A DNA stretch of 64,000 nucleotides from Rhodopseudomonas sp. AAP120 (GCF_001295845.1 NZ_LJIC01000091.1:62001-126000); one strand, 5' to 3'. Shown: positions 16,130 to 26,003, counted from the first letter of the stretch. Notes: generated from the sequence alone by a model not told the origin. Numbers and translations: made by a program.

Positions 16130-17164
16130 ATGCACAGCACCGAAGCTCTGATACATCCCGTTTTGGCCGCCGAAACCACGGCCGGCTTGCGCTGCAACGC
16201 CGAAGAACCCTCGTGTTCGCGGGTTATGCAAGCCAGCAGCACCGACGTGGACGAACACTGCGCCAGTCTCGGCGCGTGGCGACTTGCTTATGATCAGATC
16301 AGCGCCGGCGCATTTTGCGGCAGCTTCGCACTACTATCGCTTCCGAGCGTGGAGGTTTTTCGCGAGCATACCAGCCGGCAAGTTCGGCAATACGGTCAGC
16401 TCGGGGTCGACCGGTTCGGAATCGGCCTGCCTTGGCATGCGACCGGCGACGTCAGTTTCAACGGCGTGAGTATCACGCCGGCCCGCGTGATCGCCTGCTT
16501 CGACGCCGAAGTCGACATGTGCACGCCCGAGCAGTTCGAATTCCGGGGCGTGGTGACGAGCGCCAAACTGATTGAGGACCTTGCCGACACGCTGGGCATC
16601 GCCCTGCCCCACGACGCCTGGCATCAGCTCCGCGCGGTCGAAATGCAATCTGCTGCGCTGCAGCGGTTGCGGGAACTGCTGACGGATGTCTGTGACGCCA
16701 TCGCCGCCTCACCGGCCGCATTCGACGATCCCGCCGTCTCACAGGCGCTCGAAGACGCCATCCTGATCGAAGTCACCGACATGCTGCCGACCGCGCGGAC
16801 CTGCGACGAGATGCGCAGCGCGGCGGCGCGCAAGCGCACGGTCGATCGCGCCTGCGAGCTGATGCTCACCACCGGTGACGAGGCGGTGTCGATCCTCGAT
16901 GTCTGCAAACATGTCGGCGTCAGCCGGCGGAAGCTGAACTACTGCTTTCAGCACGTGCTCGGCACCACGCCGATCAACTACGCGCGCGCGGTCCGGCTCA
17001 ACCGCGTGCGGCGCGACCTCAAGCACTGCCGCGATCCGCACACCGGCGTCTACGACGTGGCGGCGACGCACGGCTTCTGGCACTTCAGCCAGTTCTCGCT
17101 CGACTACAAGCGGCACTTCTGCGAGCTGCCGTCGGAAACCTTGCGCCGCGGCCGCGCGGCGTAG
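16130..17164 (+). CDS. AraC-family transcriptional regulator (FeaR/EutR-like position)
   Basis: Likely activator of the divergent amine/amide operon. The 344-residue product has an AraC-type C-terminal domain: first helix-turn-helix SILDVCKHVGVSRRKLNYCFQ (about residues 258-278) and second YDVAATHGFWHFSQFSLDYKRHF with the family RHFCELPSETLRR ending. The N-terminal half (QYGQLGVDRFGIGLPWHA, FNGVSITPARVIA) resembles sensor domains of EutR-type regulators. In E. coli the copper amine oxidase tynA is under an AraC-family activator (FeaR), so the pairing is biologically sensible. A start at Met33 (16226) is also possible. It is convergent with the lipoprotein gene, with 8 bp between stops. Confidence 0.88.
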   Translation: MHSTEALIHPVLAAETTAGLRCNAEEPSCSRVMQASSTDVDEHCASLGAWRLAYDQISAGAFCGSFALLSLPSVEVFREHTSRQVRQYGQLGVDRFGIGLPWHATGDVSFNGVSITPARVIACFDAEVDMCTPEQFEFRGVVTSAKLIEDLADTLGIALPHDAWHQLRAVEMQSAALQRLRELLTDVCDAIAASPAAFDDPAVSQALEDAILIEVTDMLPTARTCDEMRSAAARKRTVDRACELMLTTGDEAVSILDVCKHVGVSRRKLNYCFQHVLGTTPINYARAVRLNRVRRDLKHCRDPHTGVYDVAATHGFWHFSQFSLDYKRHFCELPSETLRRGRAA

Positions 17165-17172
17165 CATCGTGC

Positions 17173-17718
17173 TCAGTGGCGGCGCTTGGACTTCGCCTTC
17201 GGCTGCGCGACAGGCTCCTGCCCCCGATCGATCGAGGTCAGCCGGCCGGCCGTGAAGGTGTAGATGCCGGCACGCGGTCCCTTCGAATAGGTCAGTACCG
17301 CGACGCGGTCGCCCCGCGGATTGGTCGAGAGGCTGACATTGTCCGGGGTGCCGATGCCGCGGGCGACGTCGCACTCGGTGTGATTGAGCGCCACCGTACC
17401 GCCCCGGGCGGCGGCTGCGTCGGCCTCGGCGCCGGGCTGCGGCATGCCGGGGCACGCCCCGTCCGCAGAGATCAGGTCTTCCGGCGTCACCGGCTTGTCC
17501 GGCGTCAGCGGCGGCGTTTCGATCGAGATATTCTTGATGAACACGCGGCCGGGCCGCGAGAACCACTCGGCATCACGCGAGAAATAGTCCGACGCGTTTG
17601 AGCAGCCCGCGAGCAGCGGCGCCGCCAGCACCAGCGAGAGCATCACCGGGCGGCAGGAAAGCTTGTGTTGCACGATTGATTTGATCCCATCCCGCTGCAT
17701 CAGCATCCGTCCAAACAT
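17173..17718 (-). CDS. Hypothetical lipoprotein
   Basis: No family recognised. A lipobox is visible in MLSLVLAAPLLAGCSNAS, with Cys the expected lipidated residue, so the protein should be anchored to a membrane facing the periplasm. The mature part (about 140 residues) contains Pro-rich and Ala-rich stretches, four Cys-containing or Gly-rich short motifs such as ADGACPGMPQPG and NHTECDVARGIGTPDNV, and a basic tail. Several in-frame starts exist between 17826 and 17643; I use 17718, which gives a positively charged N-region of normal length. It follows holC by 76 bp. Confidence 0.7.
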   Translation of the reverse strand: MFGRMLMQRDGIKSIVQHKLSCRPVMLSLVLAAPLLAGCSNASDYFSRDAEWFSRPGRVFIKNISIETPPLTPDKPVTPEDLISADGACPGMPQPGAEADAAAARGGTVALNHTECDVARGIGTPDNVSLSTNPRGDRVAVLTYSKGPRAGIYTFTAGRLTSIDRGQEPVAQPKAKSKRRH

Positions 17719-17794
17719 CGCTTTACGGCACCACCGTGACCGGCCCATCGCAGCGCTCGGAAAGCGCCAGTCTATCGTTAATGGCGCCGGCCGC

Positions 17795-18247
17795 CTATTG
17801 CCGCCGCTGCCATCGTCCTTCGGCATCGGCCTGCCAGTAGGTCACGTCGAAGCCGCGCGCCTTGCACTGCTTCCAGGCGTCCCGCGCCATGGCGACGGCA
17901 TCGTCGTCGTCGCCGTCGAACAGCAGCACCATGCGGTCGTAGCTGTCGGCATCGACCGGCAGCGCCGCGTTGTCGAGCAGGAACCGGACCGCGGCGGCGT
18001 TCGGGTTGCCGCCCTCCGCGGTCAGGACGATCGGCTGCTGCGCCGCATCGGCGACTCGCCAGGTCGCATGGGGAAGAAACGAATCGTCCCGATACGTCCA
18101 CAGATGCGCATCGAGCGTGTCGGCGCGCTCCTCCGAGCCCGCCTGCACGACGACGCGCCATCCGCGCGCCAGCGACTTTTCGAGCAATGGCGGCAGCACC
18201 TGCTCGATCGTCCGTCCCTGCAGATGATAGAACAGCACCTCGGTCAT
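17795..18247 (-). CDS. holC: DNA polymerase III subunit chi
   Basis: Clamp-loader accessory subunit that links polymerase III holoenzyme to SSB. It has 150 residues, the normal length. Family features are the N-terminal MTEVLFYHLQ strand, LEKSLARGWRVVVQAGS, LDAHLWTYRDDSFLPH, and the DRMVLLFDGDDDDAVAMAR segment. It starts 10 bp after the pepA stop, and the pepA-holC pairing is widely conserved in Proteobacteria. Confidence 0.95.
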   Translation of the reverse strand: MTEVLFYHLQGRTIEQVLPPLLEKSLARGWRVVVQAGSEERADTLDAHLWTYRDDSFLPHATWRVADAAQQPIVLTAEGGNPNAAAVRFLLDNAALPVDADSYDRMVLLFDGDDDDAVAMARDAWKQCKARGFDVTYWQADAEGRWQRRQ

Positions 18248-18257
18248 CGCATCCGGA

Positions 18258-19760
18258 CTACTTCTTGGCTTCGTAGTACTCCGCCACGAGCGCGTTCAGC
18301 AGCCGCACGCCGTAGCCCGAACCCCAGCTGCGGTTGATGTCGGTCTTCGGCGCGCCCATCGCGGTTCCGGCGATATCGAGATGCGCCCAGGGCGTGCCGT
18401 CGACGAAGCGCTGCAGGAACTGCGCCGCGGTGATCGAGCCGCCGTTGCGCGAGCCGGTGTTCTTCATGTCGGCGAACTGGGAATCGATCTGCTTGTCGTA
18501 TTCCGGGCCGAGCGGCATCCGCCAGACCTTCTCGCCGGTCGACAGGCCGACCTCGGTCAGCCGCTGCGCCAGTTCGTCGTTGTTGGAGAACAGGCCGGCG
18601 TGGTCGGTGCCCAGCGCCACCATGATGGCGCCGGTCAACGTGGCGAGATCGACCATGAATTTCGGCTTGTGCTTCTGCGCCACGTACCACAGCACGTCGG
18701 CGAGCACGAGCCGGCCCTCGGCGTCGGTGTTGATGATCTCGATGGTCTGGCCCGACATCGACGTCACGATGTCGCCCGGCCGCTGCGCGTTGCCGTCCGG
18801 CATGTTCTCGACCAGGCCGATGGCGCCGATCGCGTTGACCTTGGCCTTGCGGGCCGCCAGCGCATGCATCAGGCCGACGACGCACGCCGCGCCGCCCATG
18901 TCGCCCTTCATGTCTTCCATGCTGGCCGACGGCTTGATCGAGATGCCGCCGGTGTCGAAGCAGACGCCCTTGCCGACGAAGGCGATCGGCTGCTCGCCCT
19001 TCTTGCCGCCGTTCCAGCGCATGATCACGGTGCGGCCGTCATGGGCCGAGCCCTGCGACACGCCGAGCAGCGCCCCCATCTTCAGCCGGGTCATCGCCGC
19101 GACGTCGAGGATCTGTACCTCGACGCCGAGCTTCTTGAGCTGCGCCGCGCGCTTGGCGAATTCGTCCGGATACAGAACGTTCGGCGGCTCGTTGACCAGT
19201 TCCCGCGCGAGGATGACGCCGTCGACCACGTGGCTCTCGGGGGTGAAGGCCTTCTTCGCCGCGGCGACGTCCGCAACCGCAATCGACACCGTGGTGTCGA
19301 CCGGGCCCTGCTCGTCATCCTTCTTCTTTGTCTTGTAGCGGTCGAACTTATAGGCCCGCAGGCGGATGCCCGAAGCGATCGCCGCGGCCTGCTCCGGCGC
19401 CATCGCGGCCGCCGGCAGTTCGGCGATCACCGAAACGGCGGTGTCCCCGCTGCCGATCTTGCCGGCAATCGTGCCGCCCAGCTTGAGAACGTCGAACTCC
19501 TTCAGATCCGCTGCCTTGCCGGCGCCGACCACGATCAGCCGGCCGACCTTCAGCCCTTCCGGCGCCAGAATATCAAGGGCCGAGCCCGACTTGCCCTTGA
19601 ACTGGCTTGCAGCCGCGGCCCGCTTCACGGTGGCGGCCGCGATGCCCAGCGCCTTGCTGGTCGCCGATCCGAACTTCAACGCCTCGTCGCAGAACACGAC
19701 CAGCGTACCGCGGACGGCAGCAGAAAATGGGACGAAGCCGACCTTGACGGCGTCGGACAT
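18258..19760 (-). CDS. pepA: Leucyl aminopeptidase (M17 family)
   Basis: Two-metal cytosolic aminopeptidase that removes N-terminal residues; in some bacteria it also binds DNA. From the ATG at 19760 it is 500 residues, the family norm. The M17 signature [15 protein letters not shown] is present, as is the metal-binding region [16 protein letters not shown] with [11 protein letters not shown]. The start is fixed by GGAGGA 6 bases upstream. It is transcribed divergently from lptF, an arrangement shared with E. coli. Confidence 0.97.
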   Translation of the reverse strand: MSDAVKVGFVPFSAAVRGTLVVFCDEALKFGSATSKALGIAAATVKRAAAASQFKGKSGSALDILAPEGLKVGRLIVVGAGKAADLKEFDVLKLGGTIAGKIGSGDTAVSVIAELPAAAMAPEQAAAIASGIRLRAYKFDRYKTKKKDDEQGPVDTTVSIAVADVAAAKKAFTPESHVVDGVILARELVNEPPNVLYPDEFAKRAAQLKKLGVEVQILDVAAMTRLKMGALLGVSQGSAHDGRTVIMRWNGGKKGEQPIAFVGKGVCFDTGGISIKPSASMEDMKGDMGGAACVVGLMHALAARKAKVNAIGAIGLVENMPDGNAQRPGDIVTSMSGQTIEIINTDAEGRLVLADVLWYVAQKHKPKFMVDLATLTGAIMVALGTDHAGLFSNNDELAQRLTEVGLSTGEKVWRMPLGPEYDKQIDSQFADMKNTGSRNGGSITAAQFLQRFVDGTPWAHLDIAGTAMGAPKTDINRSWGSGYGVRLLNALVAEYYEAKK

Positions 19761-20178
19761 GAGCATTCCTCCAAAAAGGCGAGCAGGCCGTGACGGATAC
19801 GGCAGGCGCAGGTGCGATTTGTTGTTTTGGAGCCCCACGCCTCCAAGTCAAGCCGACATCTTCATCAGCTTCGTGTGTCTGCGAATAACAATCCGGCGAT
19901 TCTTCTCTCGAACCGCCGGCGCCGAGCAGGACCGGCAAGGCCCGCCAACGCCTCAAGACAGTACAATGACACCGCGGCAGAGCTCCAAAGCGTGGCCTCG
20001 GGGGTACAGTCGGGCAAGATTAACCATGTCCAGAAGCCGCCGTCGGTCAGCCATTTTGTTGACAGATCAGATAGATGGTAATGCGATCGTGGGATAGCCC
20101 GCGAGGTTGGCCGCCTGGGGAGGACTCGGTTTCGGGTCCTGGCGGCAATCATCCGGGTCCAGGGGAATTCGCCGGCCG
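19761..20178. other. Divergent pepA / lptF intergenic region, 418 bp
   Basis: No convincing gene is present. The region should hold promoters for both divergent units. A perfect TTGACA occurs at 20059-20064 on the plus strand, with weak -10 candidates at 20079-20087, and could drive lptF. No strong -10 box, operator or terminator was recognised. Confidence 0.5.
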
Positions 20179-21345
20179 ATGGGCTCCATCGATAGCTATA
20201 TATTCCGCACGACTCTGACGTCGTTTGCGGTGGTGATGGCCAGTCTCACCGGCGTGATCTGGATTACCCAGGCGCTGCGCGGCATCGATTTGATGACCAG
20301 CCAGGGCCAGACCATCCTGACCTTTCTGGGCCTGACCGGCCTTGCCGTCCCGGTCCTGATTCTGGTGATCGCGCCGATCGCGTTGATGATCGCGGTGGCG
20401 CACACGCTGAACCGCCTCGCCACCGATTCCGAGATCATCGTGATGAACGCCGCCGGGCTGTCGCCGCTGCGGCTGTTCCGCCCCTTCGTCTACGCCACGC
20501 TCGTCGTGTCGGCGATCGTCATCCTGATCGGCGCCTATATCGCGCCCGATGGTCTGCGCCGGATCGCCCGGTGGGACAGCGAGATCACCGCCGACGTGCT
20601 CGCCAACGTGCTGCAGCCCGGCCGCTTCGCGCAGCTCGAGCAGAATCTCACCATCCGGGTCCGCGAGCGGCAGCCCGGCGGGCTGCTGGTCGGCGTCTTC
20701 ATCGACGACCGCCGCGATCCCAACGACCGCGTCAGCATCATCGCCGACCACGGCACCGTGCTGAAGAACAATGAAGGCTCGTTCCTGGTGCTCGAGGACG
20801 GCCATCTCGAGCGATTCCAGGCCGGCCAGCAGGAGCCGGCGCTGGTGGCGTTCAGCCGCTATGCGTTCGACATGTCGAAATTCTCCCGCGCCCGCGATGT
20901 CGCCTACGGCATCCGTGAGCATTATCTGTGGGAACTGATCTGGCCGGATCCCAACGATCCGCTGTTGAAACAGCTGCCGACTCAATTCCGCTCGGAGATG
21001 CACGATCGCCTGCTGGCGCCGATCTATCCGTTCTTCTTCGCCGCAGTGACCTTCGCGTTCCTCGGTCTCGCACGCACCACCCGGCAGAGCCGCAATTTCT
21101 CGATGATCGGCGCAGTGCTGTGCGCATTTCTGGTTCGGCTCGCCGGATTCGCGCTGTCGGTCATCGCCAACCAGACTCCCTATGTGGCGGGCCTGCAGTA
21201 TCTGCTGCTGATCATTGCGATCGCGCTCAGCGTCTGGTTGATCCGGCGGAACGTCGTGATCGAGCCGCCGGCCAAGCTGGTCGATGCGCTCAATGCCCTC
21301 ACCGCATCGCTGAGCCGGCTCGTCCGGCGCCCGATGCCGGCCTGA
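20179..21345 (+). CDS. lptF: LPS export ABC transporter permease LptF
   Basis: One of the two inner membrane permeases of the LptB2FG extractor that moves lipopolysaccharide onto the Lpt bridge. The 388-residue protein starts MGSIDSYIFRTTL and has N-terminal membrane helices (about residues 12-35 and 53-78). A periplasmic jellyroll region follows (about 120-260, LANVLQPGRFAQLEQNLTIRV, DDRRDPNDRVSIIADHG), then a C-terminal set of helices (RLLAPIYPFFFAAVTFAFLG). The start is the ATG at 20179 behind AGGGGA. It is followed by lptG after 10 bp. Confidence 0.96.
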   Translation: MGSIDSYIFRTTLTSFAVVMASLTGVIWITQALRGIDLMTSQGQTILTFLGLTGLAVPVLILVIAPIALMIAVAHTLNRLATDSEIIVMNAAGLSPLRLFRPFVYATLVVSAIVILIGAYIAPDGLRRIARWDSEITADVLANVLQPGRFAQLEQNLTIRVRERQPGGLLVGVFIDDRRDPNDRVSIIADHGTVLKNNEGSFLVLEDGHLERFQAGQQEPALVAFSRYAFDMSKFSRARDVAYGIREHYLWELIWPDPNDPLLKQLPTQFRSEMHDRLLAPIYPFFFAAVTFAFLGLARTTRQSRNFSMIGAVLCAFLVRLAGFALSVIANQTPYVAGLQYLLLIIAIALSVWLIRRNVVIEPPAKLVDALNALTASLSRLVRRPMPA

Positions 21346-21355
21346 GGTGCACGCG

Positions 21356-22441
21356 ATGGTGTTGAACACGCTCGGACGCTACCTCGCCGCTCGTTTCGTC
21401 ATCTCGGCGCTCGGCGTGTTTTTCGGGCTGTTCGTGCTGCTGGTGTTCGTCGATTACATCGACCTGCTGCGCCGCGCCGGCGGCCTCGCGGTGTCGGCGC
21501 TGACGATCGCGCAGGCGTCGTTCTATCGGGTGCCCCAATTGCTGGAGCGGCTGCTGCCGTTCTGCATCCTGATCGGCGCCATGACCTGCTATCTGGCCCT
21601 GTCGCGCCGCCTCGAACTGGTGATCGCGCGCGCGGCCGGCCTGTCGGCGTGGCAGTTCATCTCCCCGGCGCTGTGGAGCGCGGTCGGACTCGGGGTGTTC
21701 GCCAGCATCGTGTTCAATCCAATGTCGGCCTACATGCAGGAACGCGCCAAGCAGATGGAGGCCGAGCTGTTCGGCCAGGGCTCGGGCAGCCTGCAGGACG
21801 CCAACGGCTTCTGGATGAATCAGGTGAGCCCGGATGGCCAGGCGATCATCAACGCCGCCCGCAGCCAGCAGCAGGGCGCGGTGCTGTCGGGCATCAGCGT
21901 GTTCCGTTTCGAGCCCGACTTCCAGTTCAAGGACCGAATCGAAGCGCGGGAAGCCGTGCTCGAACCCGGCTACTGGCTGTTGAAAGACGTACGTCGCTAC
22001 ACGCTGGACGACGCGCCAGTGTCGCAGGACACCCTGAAGTTGCCCACAGCCCTGACTTTGGCACAGGTCCGCAACAGCTTTGCCACCCCGGAAAGTGTGT
22101 CATTTTGGCAACTTCCGTCCTACATCAAAGCTTCGGAAAGCTCCGGGTTTGCGACCTCAGGGTACCGGCTGCAGTATCATAAGCTCTTGGCAAAGCCGTT
22201 TTTGCTGGCTGCGATGGTCATGCTAGCTGCTTCTGTCAGCTTGCGATTCTTCCGTTTCGGCGGCGTGCAAAAGATGGTTTTGAGTGGCGTGGGGGCAGGC
22301 TTTCTGCTCTATATCCTGTCGAAAGTGACTGAGGATTTGAGCAAGGCTGAGTTGATGCATCCGCTTGCTGCGGCGTGGTTGCCCGTGTGTGTGGGCGGTC
22401 TCGCTGGATTTCTGGCCTTGCTGTACCAGGAGGACGGGTAG
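21356..22441 (+). CDS. lptG: LPS export ABC transporter permease LptG
   Basis: Partner permease of LptF. The 361-residue product has the LptG N-terminus (LGRYLAARFVISALGVFFGLFV, then VDYIDLLRRAGG). The cytoplasmic coupling helix region is RLLPFCILIGAMTCYLALSRRLELVIARAAGLS. A periplasmic beta region occupies about 140-250, and the C-terminal helices end LLYQEDG. A GTG at 21347 is in frame, but the ATG at 21356 is better placed behind TGAGGTG. Its TAG stop overlaps the start of lptD. Confidence 0.95.
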   Translation: MVLNTLGRYLAARFVISALGVFFGLFVLLVFVDYIDLLRRAGGLAVSALTIAQASFYRVPQLLERLLPFCILIGAMTCYLALSRRLELVIARAAGLSAWQFISPALWSAVGLGVFASIVFNPMSAYMQERAKQMEAELFGQGSGSLQDANGFWMNQVSPDGQAIINAARSQQQGAVLSGISVFRFEPDFQFKDRIEAREAVLEPGYWLLKDVRRYTLDDAPVSQDTLKLPTALTLAQVRNSFATPESVSFWQLPSYIKASESSGFATSGYRLQYHKLLAKPFLLAAMVMLAASVSLRFFRFGGVQKMVLSGVGAGFLLYILSKVTEDLSKAELMHPLAAAWLPVCVGGLAGFLALLYQEDG

Positions 22442-24942
22442 TGGCCATGATCGCCGCCCTCCGCGATTTGCTGCCGTTTTCGCGGCGGCGCACCATCGTG
22501 CGCCGTAAGCGATCCCTCATGGCAAGCTGCGCGATTCCGCTCGGCGTGCTGCTGCTCGCCGGCGCTGCCGATCTGGCGACGATCTCGTCGGCCGACGCGC
22601 AGTCGTACACCTATAATCCGCGCCCTGCCCGTCCGCGTCCGCCCCAGGCGGCGAACAACGGCCAGATGCTCGTGCAGGCCACCGAGGTCAATTACGACTA
22701 CAACAACAAGCGCGTGTCGGCCGTCGGCAACGTGCAGATGTTCTACAACGGCACCTCGGTCGAGGCCGATCGGCTGATCTACGACCAGAACACCAAGCGT
22801 CTGCGCGCCGAGGGCAACGTCCGGATGACGGACGCGACCGGCCGGATCACCTACGCCAACATGCTCGACCTCAGCGACGACTACCGTGACGGTTTCGTCG
22901 ATTCGCTGCGTGTCGACACCGCCGAGGACACCCGTATCGCCGCGTCGCGCGCCGACCGCACCGACGGCGACTACAACGTGTTCCAGAACGGCGTGTATAC
23001 GGCCTGCGCGCCGTGTCGTGACAATCCGAAGAAGCCCCCGCTGTGGCAGGTCAAGGGCGCCCGGATCATCCACGATCAAGTCGACAAGATGCTGTATTTC
23101 GAGAACGCCCAGCTCGAGTTCTTCGGCGTTCCGCTGGCCTATCTGCCGTATTTCTCGACGCCGGACCCGACGGTGAAGCGCAAGACCGGCTTCCTGATGC
23201 CGTTCTTGACCTCCAACAGCACCTTCGGCGTGGGCTTCGAAGTCCCGTTCTACTGGGCGCTCGCCCCTGATTACGACCTGACGCTGACGCCGCGCATCAC
23301 GACCAAGCAAGGCGTGCTGATGCAGGCCGAATTCCGTCAGCAATTGTTGAACGGCGCCTACCAGATCCGTGCGTACGGGATCAACCAAAGCGATCCGTCG
23401 GTATTTGCCGGCCAGCCCGGCGACCGCAACTTCCGCGGCGGCGTCGATACCCAGGGTCAGTTCGCGCTCAACGACAAGTGGGTGTTCGGCTGGGAGGGCG
23501 TGCTGCTCTCCGACCGCGCCTTCTTCCTCGACTATCGGCTGTCGCAATATCGCGACAGCTGGGGCACGTTCCTCAATCAGAGCACTGAAGCGACCTCGCA
23601 GATTTATCTGACGGGCGTCGGCAATCGCTCGTATTTCGACCTCCGGGCGATCCATTATCTCGGCTGGGCCGCTGCCGACATCCAGGGGCAGATCCCGGTC
23701 GTTCACCCGGTGCTGGACTACAACAAGACCCTTGATCACAACATCTTCGGCGGCGAGTTCAGCTACAAGACCAACCTCACCAGCCTGAGCCGGCAGACCG
23801 CGCAGTTCGACCCGATCACGACGATCGCGAACACGTCGGGGCTGTGCCTCAACACGTCGGCGGATCCGGCCGCACGGATGCCATCGAGCTGCCTGCTGCG
23901 CGGCATCCCGGGAACCTACACCCGCGCCACGTTCGAAGGGCAATGGCGCCGGTCGTTCACCGACTCATGGGGCCAGATCTGGACCCCGTTCGCCTCGCTG
24001 CGCGTCGACGCGATCGACTCGTCGATCTCGAACCAGCCCGGCGTATCGAACTATCTGCCGGTCGGCGACACCCAGGCGTTGCGGGCGATGCCGACGATCG
24101 GCATGGAATATCGCTACCCGTTCATCAACGTGCAGCCGTGGGGAACCACGACGATCGAGCCGATCGCGCAGGTCATCATCAGGCCGAACGAGACCTACGC
24201 CGGCAAGCTGCCCAACGAGGACGCGCAGAGCATGGTGTTCGACACCAGCAATCTGTTCAGCGTCGACAAGTTCTCCGGCTACGACCGCGTCGAAGGCGGC
24301 GGTCGCGCCAATGTCGGCATTCAGGCGACCACCCAGTTCGATCGCGGCGGCGCGATCAACGTGCTGTTCGGCCAGTCCTACCAGCTGTTCGGCATGAACT
24401 CCTATGCGGTGAAGGACATCACCAACACGGGCCTCGATTCCGGCCTCGCCACCGCGCGTTCCGACTACGTGGCGCGGGTGTCGTATTCGCCGAATTCGAC
24501 CTACAAGTTCACGACCCGCGCGCGGTTCGACGAGGCGACCGGCTCCGTCAATCGCTTCGAAGCCGAAGCCTCGGCCTCGTTCAACCGCTGGTCGATCAGC
24601 ACCATCTACGGCAGCTACGCGGCGCAGCCGGATCTCGGCTTCCTCACTCGCCGTCAGGGCATCCTGACGACCGGCTCAGTCAAGGTGGCGTCGAACTGGG
24701 TGGTGTCGGGCGGCGCGCGCTGGGACCTTGAGGCGAACCGTATCAACCAGTATATCGTGGGTGCCGGTTACGTCGACGACTGCTTCGTCCTCGCGCTGAA
24801 CTATGTGACCGGCTACGCCTACACCAACTACGGAACCACGCCGACGCTCAATCATTCGGTGATGCTGCAGATCGGATTGCGCACCATCGGCATGAGCGCG
24901 ATGCAGCAGAGCGTCTCCGGCGGGACGAGCGGCCTTCAGTAA
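22441..24942 (+). CDS. lptD: LPS-assembly outer membrane protein LptD
   Basis: Outer membrane barrel that, with LptE, inserts LPS in the outer leaflet. The 833-residue product has an export signal (residues 1 to about 55, ASCAIPLGVLLLAGAADLA). An OstA-like jellyroll follows (about 70-170, EVNYDYNNKRVSAVGNVQMFYNG, DRLIYDQNTKRLRAEGNV), then the LptD barrel (KRKTGFLMPFLTSNSTFGVG to the end). The GTG at 22441 overlaps the lptG stop and has AGGAGG 7 bases upstream; the ATG at 22447 is 13 bases away, so GTG is preferred. Cysteines Cys189 and Cys192 and a single late Cys781 are present. Next comes the surA-like gene after 65 bp. Confidence 0.95.
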   Translation: MAMIAALRDLLPFSRRRTIVRRKRSLMASCAIPLGVLLLAGAADLATISSADAQSYTYNPRPARPRPPQAANNGQMLVQATEVNYDYNNKRVSAVGNVQMFYNGTSVEADRLIYDQNTKRLRAEGNVRMTDATGRITYANMLDLSDDYRDGFVDSLRVDTAEDTRIAASRADRTDGDYNVFQNGVYTACAPCRDNPKKPPLWQVKGARIIHDQVDKMLYFENAQLEFFGVPLAYLPYFSTPDPTVKRKTGFLMPFLTSNSTFGVGFEVPFYWALAPDYDLTLTPRITTKQGVLMQAEFRQQLLNGAYQIRAYGINQSDPSVFAGQPGDRNFRGGVDTQGQFALNDKWVFGWEGVLLSDRAFFLDYRLSQYRDSWGTFLNQSTEATSQIYLTGVGNRSYFDLRAIHYLGWAAADIQGQIPVVHPVLDYNKTLDHNIFGGEFSYKTNLTSLSRQTAQFDPITTIANTSGLCLNTSADPAARMPSSCLLRGIPGTYTRATFEGQWRRSFTDSWGQIWTPFASLRVDAIDSSISNQPGVSNYLPVGDTQALRAMPTIGMEYRYPFINVQPWGTTTIEPIAQVIIRPNETYAGKLPNEDAQSMVFDTSNLFSVDKFSGYDRVEGGGRANVGIQATTQFDRGGAINVLFGQSYQLFGMNSYAVKDITNTGLDSGLATARSDYVARVSYSPNSTYKFTTRARFDEATGSVNRFEAEASASFNRWSISTIYGSYAAQPDLGFLTRRQGILTTGSVKVASNWVVSGGARWDLEANRINQYIVGAGYVDDCFVLALNYVTGYAYTNYGTTPTLNHSVMLQIGLRTIGMSAMQQSVSGGTSGLQ

Positions 24943-25007
24943 AGCCGCACAGCCGGGGGCAACCCCACTCCGAACAACACATATCGGCTGGGAGGCACAC
25001 GCGACCC

Positions 25008-25967
25008 ATGACGACGAAGCTTTTCTTTCGCATTCTCGGCGCCGCGCTGTTCTGCGCGGCGATGGCGGGCGGCGGAACCGGCGTCGCGCGCGCGCAGAGC
25101 GTCGCGGTCATGGTCAACGGCGAACCGATCACCAATTTCGACATCGACCAGCGCTCCCGGCTGGACAAGCTGTCGCATCAGTCACGTAGCCGCCAGCAGA
25201 TCCTTGACGAGCTGATCGATGAAAAGGTGAAAATCCGCGAAGGCAAGAAGTACGGCGTCAATCCCAGCGATTCCGACATCGAGTCCTCGTTCTCGAGCAT
25301 GAGCTCGCGAATGCGCATGACGCCGGACCAGATGACGAAAATGCTGGCTGCTCAAGGCATTCGGGCCGAAACCCTGAAGTCCAAGATCAAGGCCGACATG
25401 GTCTGGACCAGCCTGGTGCGCGGCCGCTTCAAGGACAGCCTGCTGGTCGGCGAGAAGGACATCCAGGCGCAGCTCGCCGCCACCGGTGGCGGAGACAAGG
25501 GAAGCACCGAGAGCTTCGAATATCAGATGCGCCCGATCGTATTGATCGTGTCGCGCAGCTCCGACGGCGGAGCGATGGAAGCGCGTCGCAAGGAAGCCGA
25601 GTCGCTGCGCAGCCGCGTGCAGAGCTGCGAGGACGCCGACCGCATCTTCAAGGCGCTGCCGAACGCCGCGATCCGCGGCATGGTCGTGAAGACCTCGGCC
25701 GACCTGCCGCCGGCGCTTCGCGAACTCCTCGACAAGACTCCAGTCGGCCAACTGACCGCGCCCGAAGCGACCCGTCAGGGCATCGAAATGGTGGCGCTGT
25801 GCGGCCGCAAGCCGACCACCGCCGATACGCCGAAGAAGCGCGAGATTCGCGACAAGATGTTCGCCGAAAAGTTCATGGCGAAGTCGAAGGACTATTTGCG
25901 CGAGGTGCGTGCTGCCGCGATGATCGAGTATCGCGGCGGAGCAGACGCGGGCCGCGGCGGCCGCTAA
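25008..25967 (+). CDS. SurA-like periplasmic chaperone (SurA N-terminal domain)
   Basis: Predicted to escort outer membrane proteins, including LptD, through the periplasm. The 319-residue product has a signal peptide ending VARAQS (about residue 30). A SurA N-domain follows (about 31-165, VAVMVNGEPITNFDIDQRSRL, ILDELIDEKVKIREGKKYG, VNPSDSDIESSF). A C-terminal region at about 175-290 matches a parvulin-like shape only weakly (FEYQMRPIVLIVS). It is shorter than E. coli SurA and carries at most one isomerase-like domain. Position between lptD and pdxA matches the E. coli order. Confidence 0.88.
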   Translation: MTTKLFFRILGAALFCAAMAGGGTGVARAQSVAVMVNGEPITNFDIDQRSRLDKLSHQSRSRQQILDELIDEKVKIREGKKYGVNPSDSDIESSFSSMSSRMRMTPDQMTKMLAAQGIRAETLKSKIKADMVWTSLVRGRFKDSLLVGEKDIQAQLAATGGGDKGSTESFEYQMRPIVLIVSRSSDGGAMEARRKEAESLRSRVQSCEDADRIFKALPNAAIRGMVVKTSADLPPALRELLDKTPVGQLTAPEATRQGIEMVALCGRKPTTADTPKKREIRDKMFAEKFMAKSKDYLREVRAAAMIEYRGGADAGRGGR

Positions 25968-26003
25968 CGGATGCCGCAGCCGCGCGGCGGCGGACGGACA
26001 GAC

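Noticed and set aside
22309-23943. A 544-codon minus-strand frame
   Set aside because: Antisense to lptG and lptD; no ribosome binding site and no recognisable domain.
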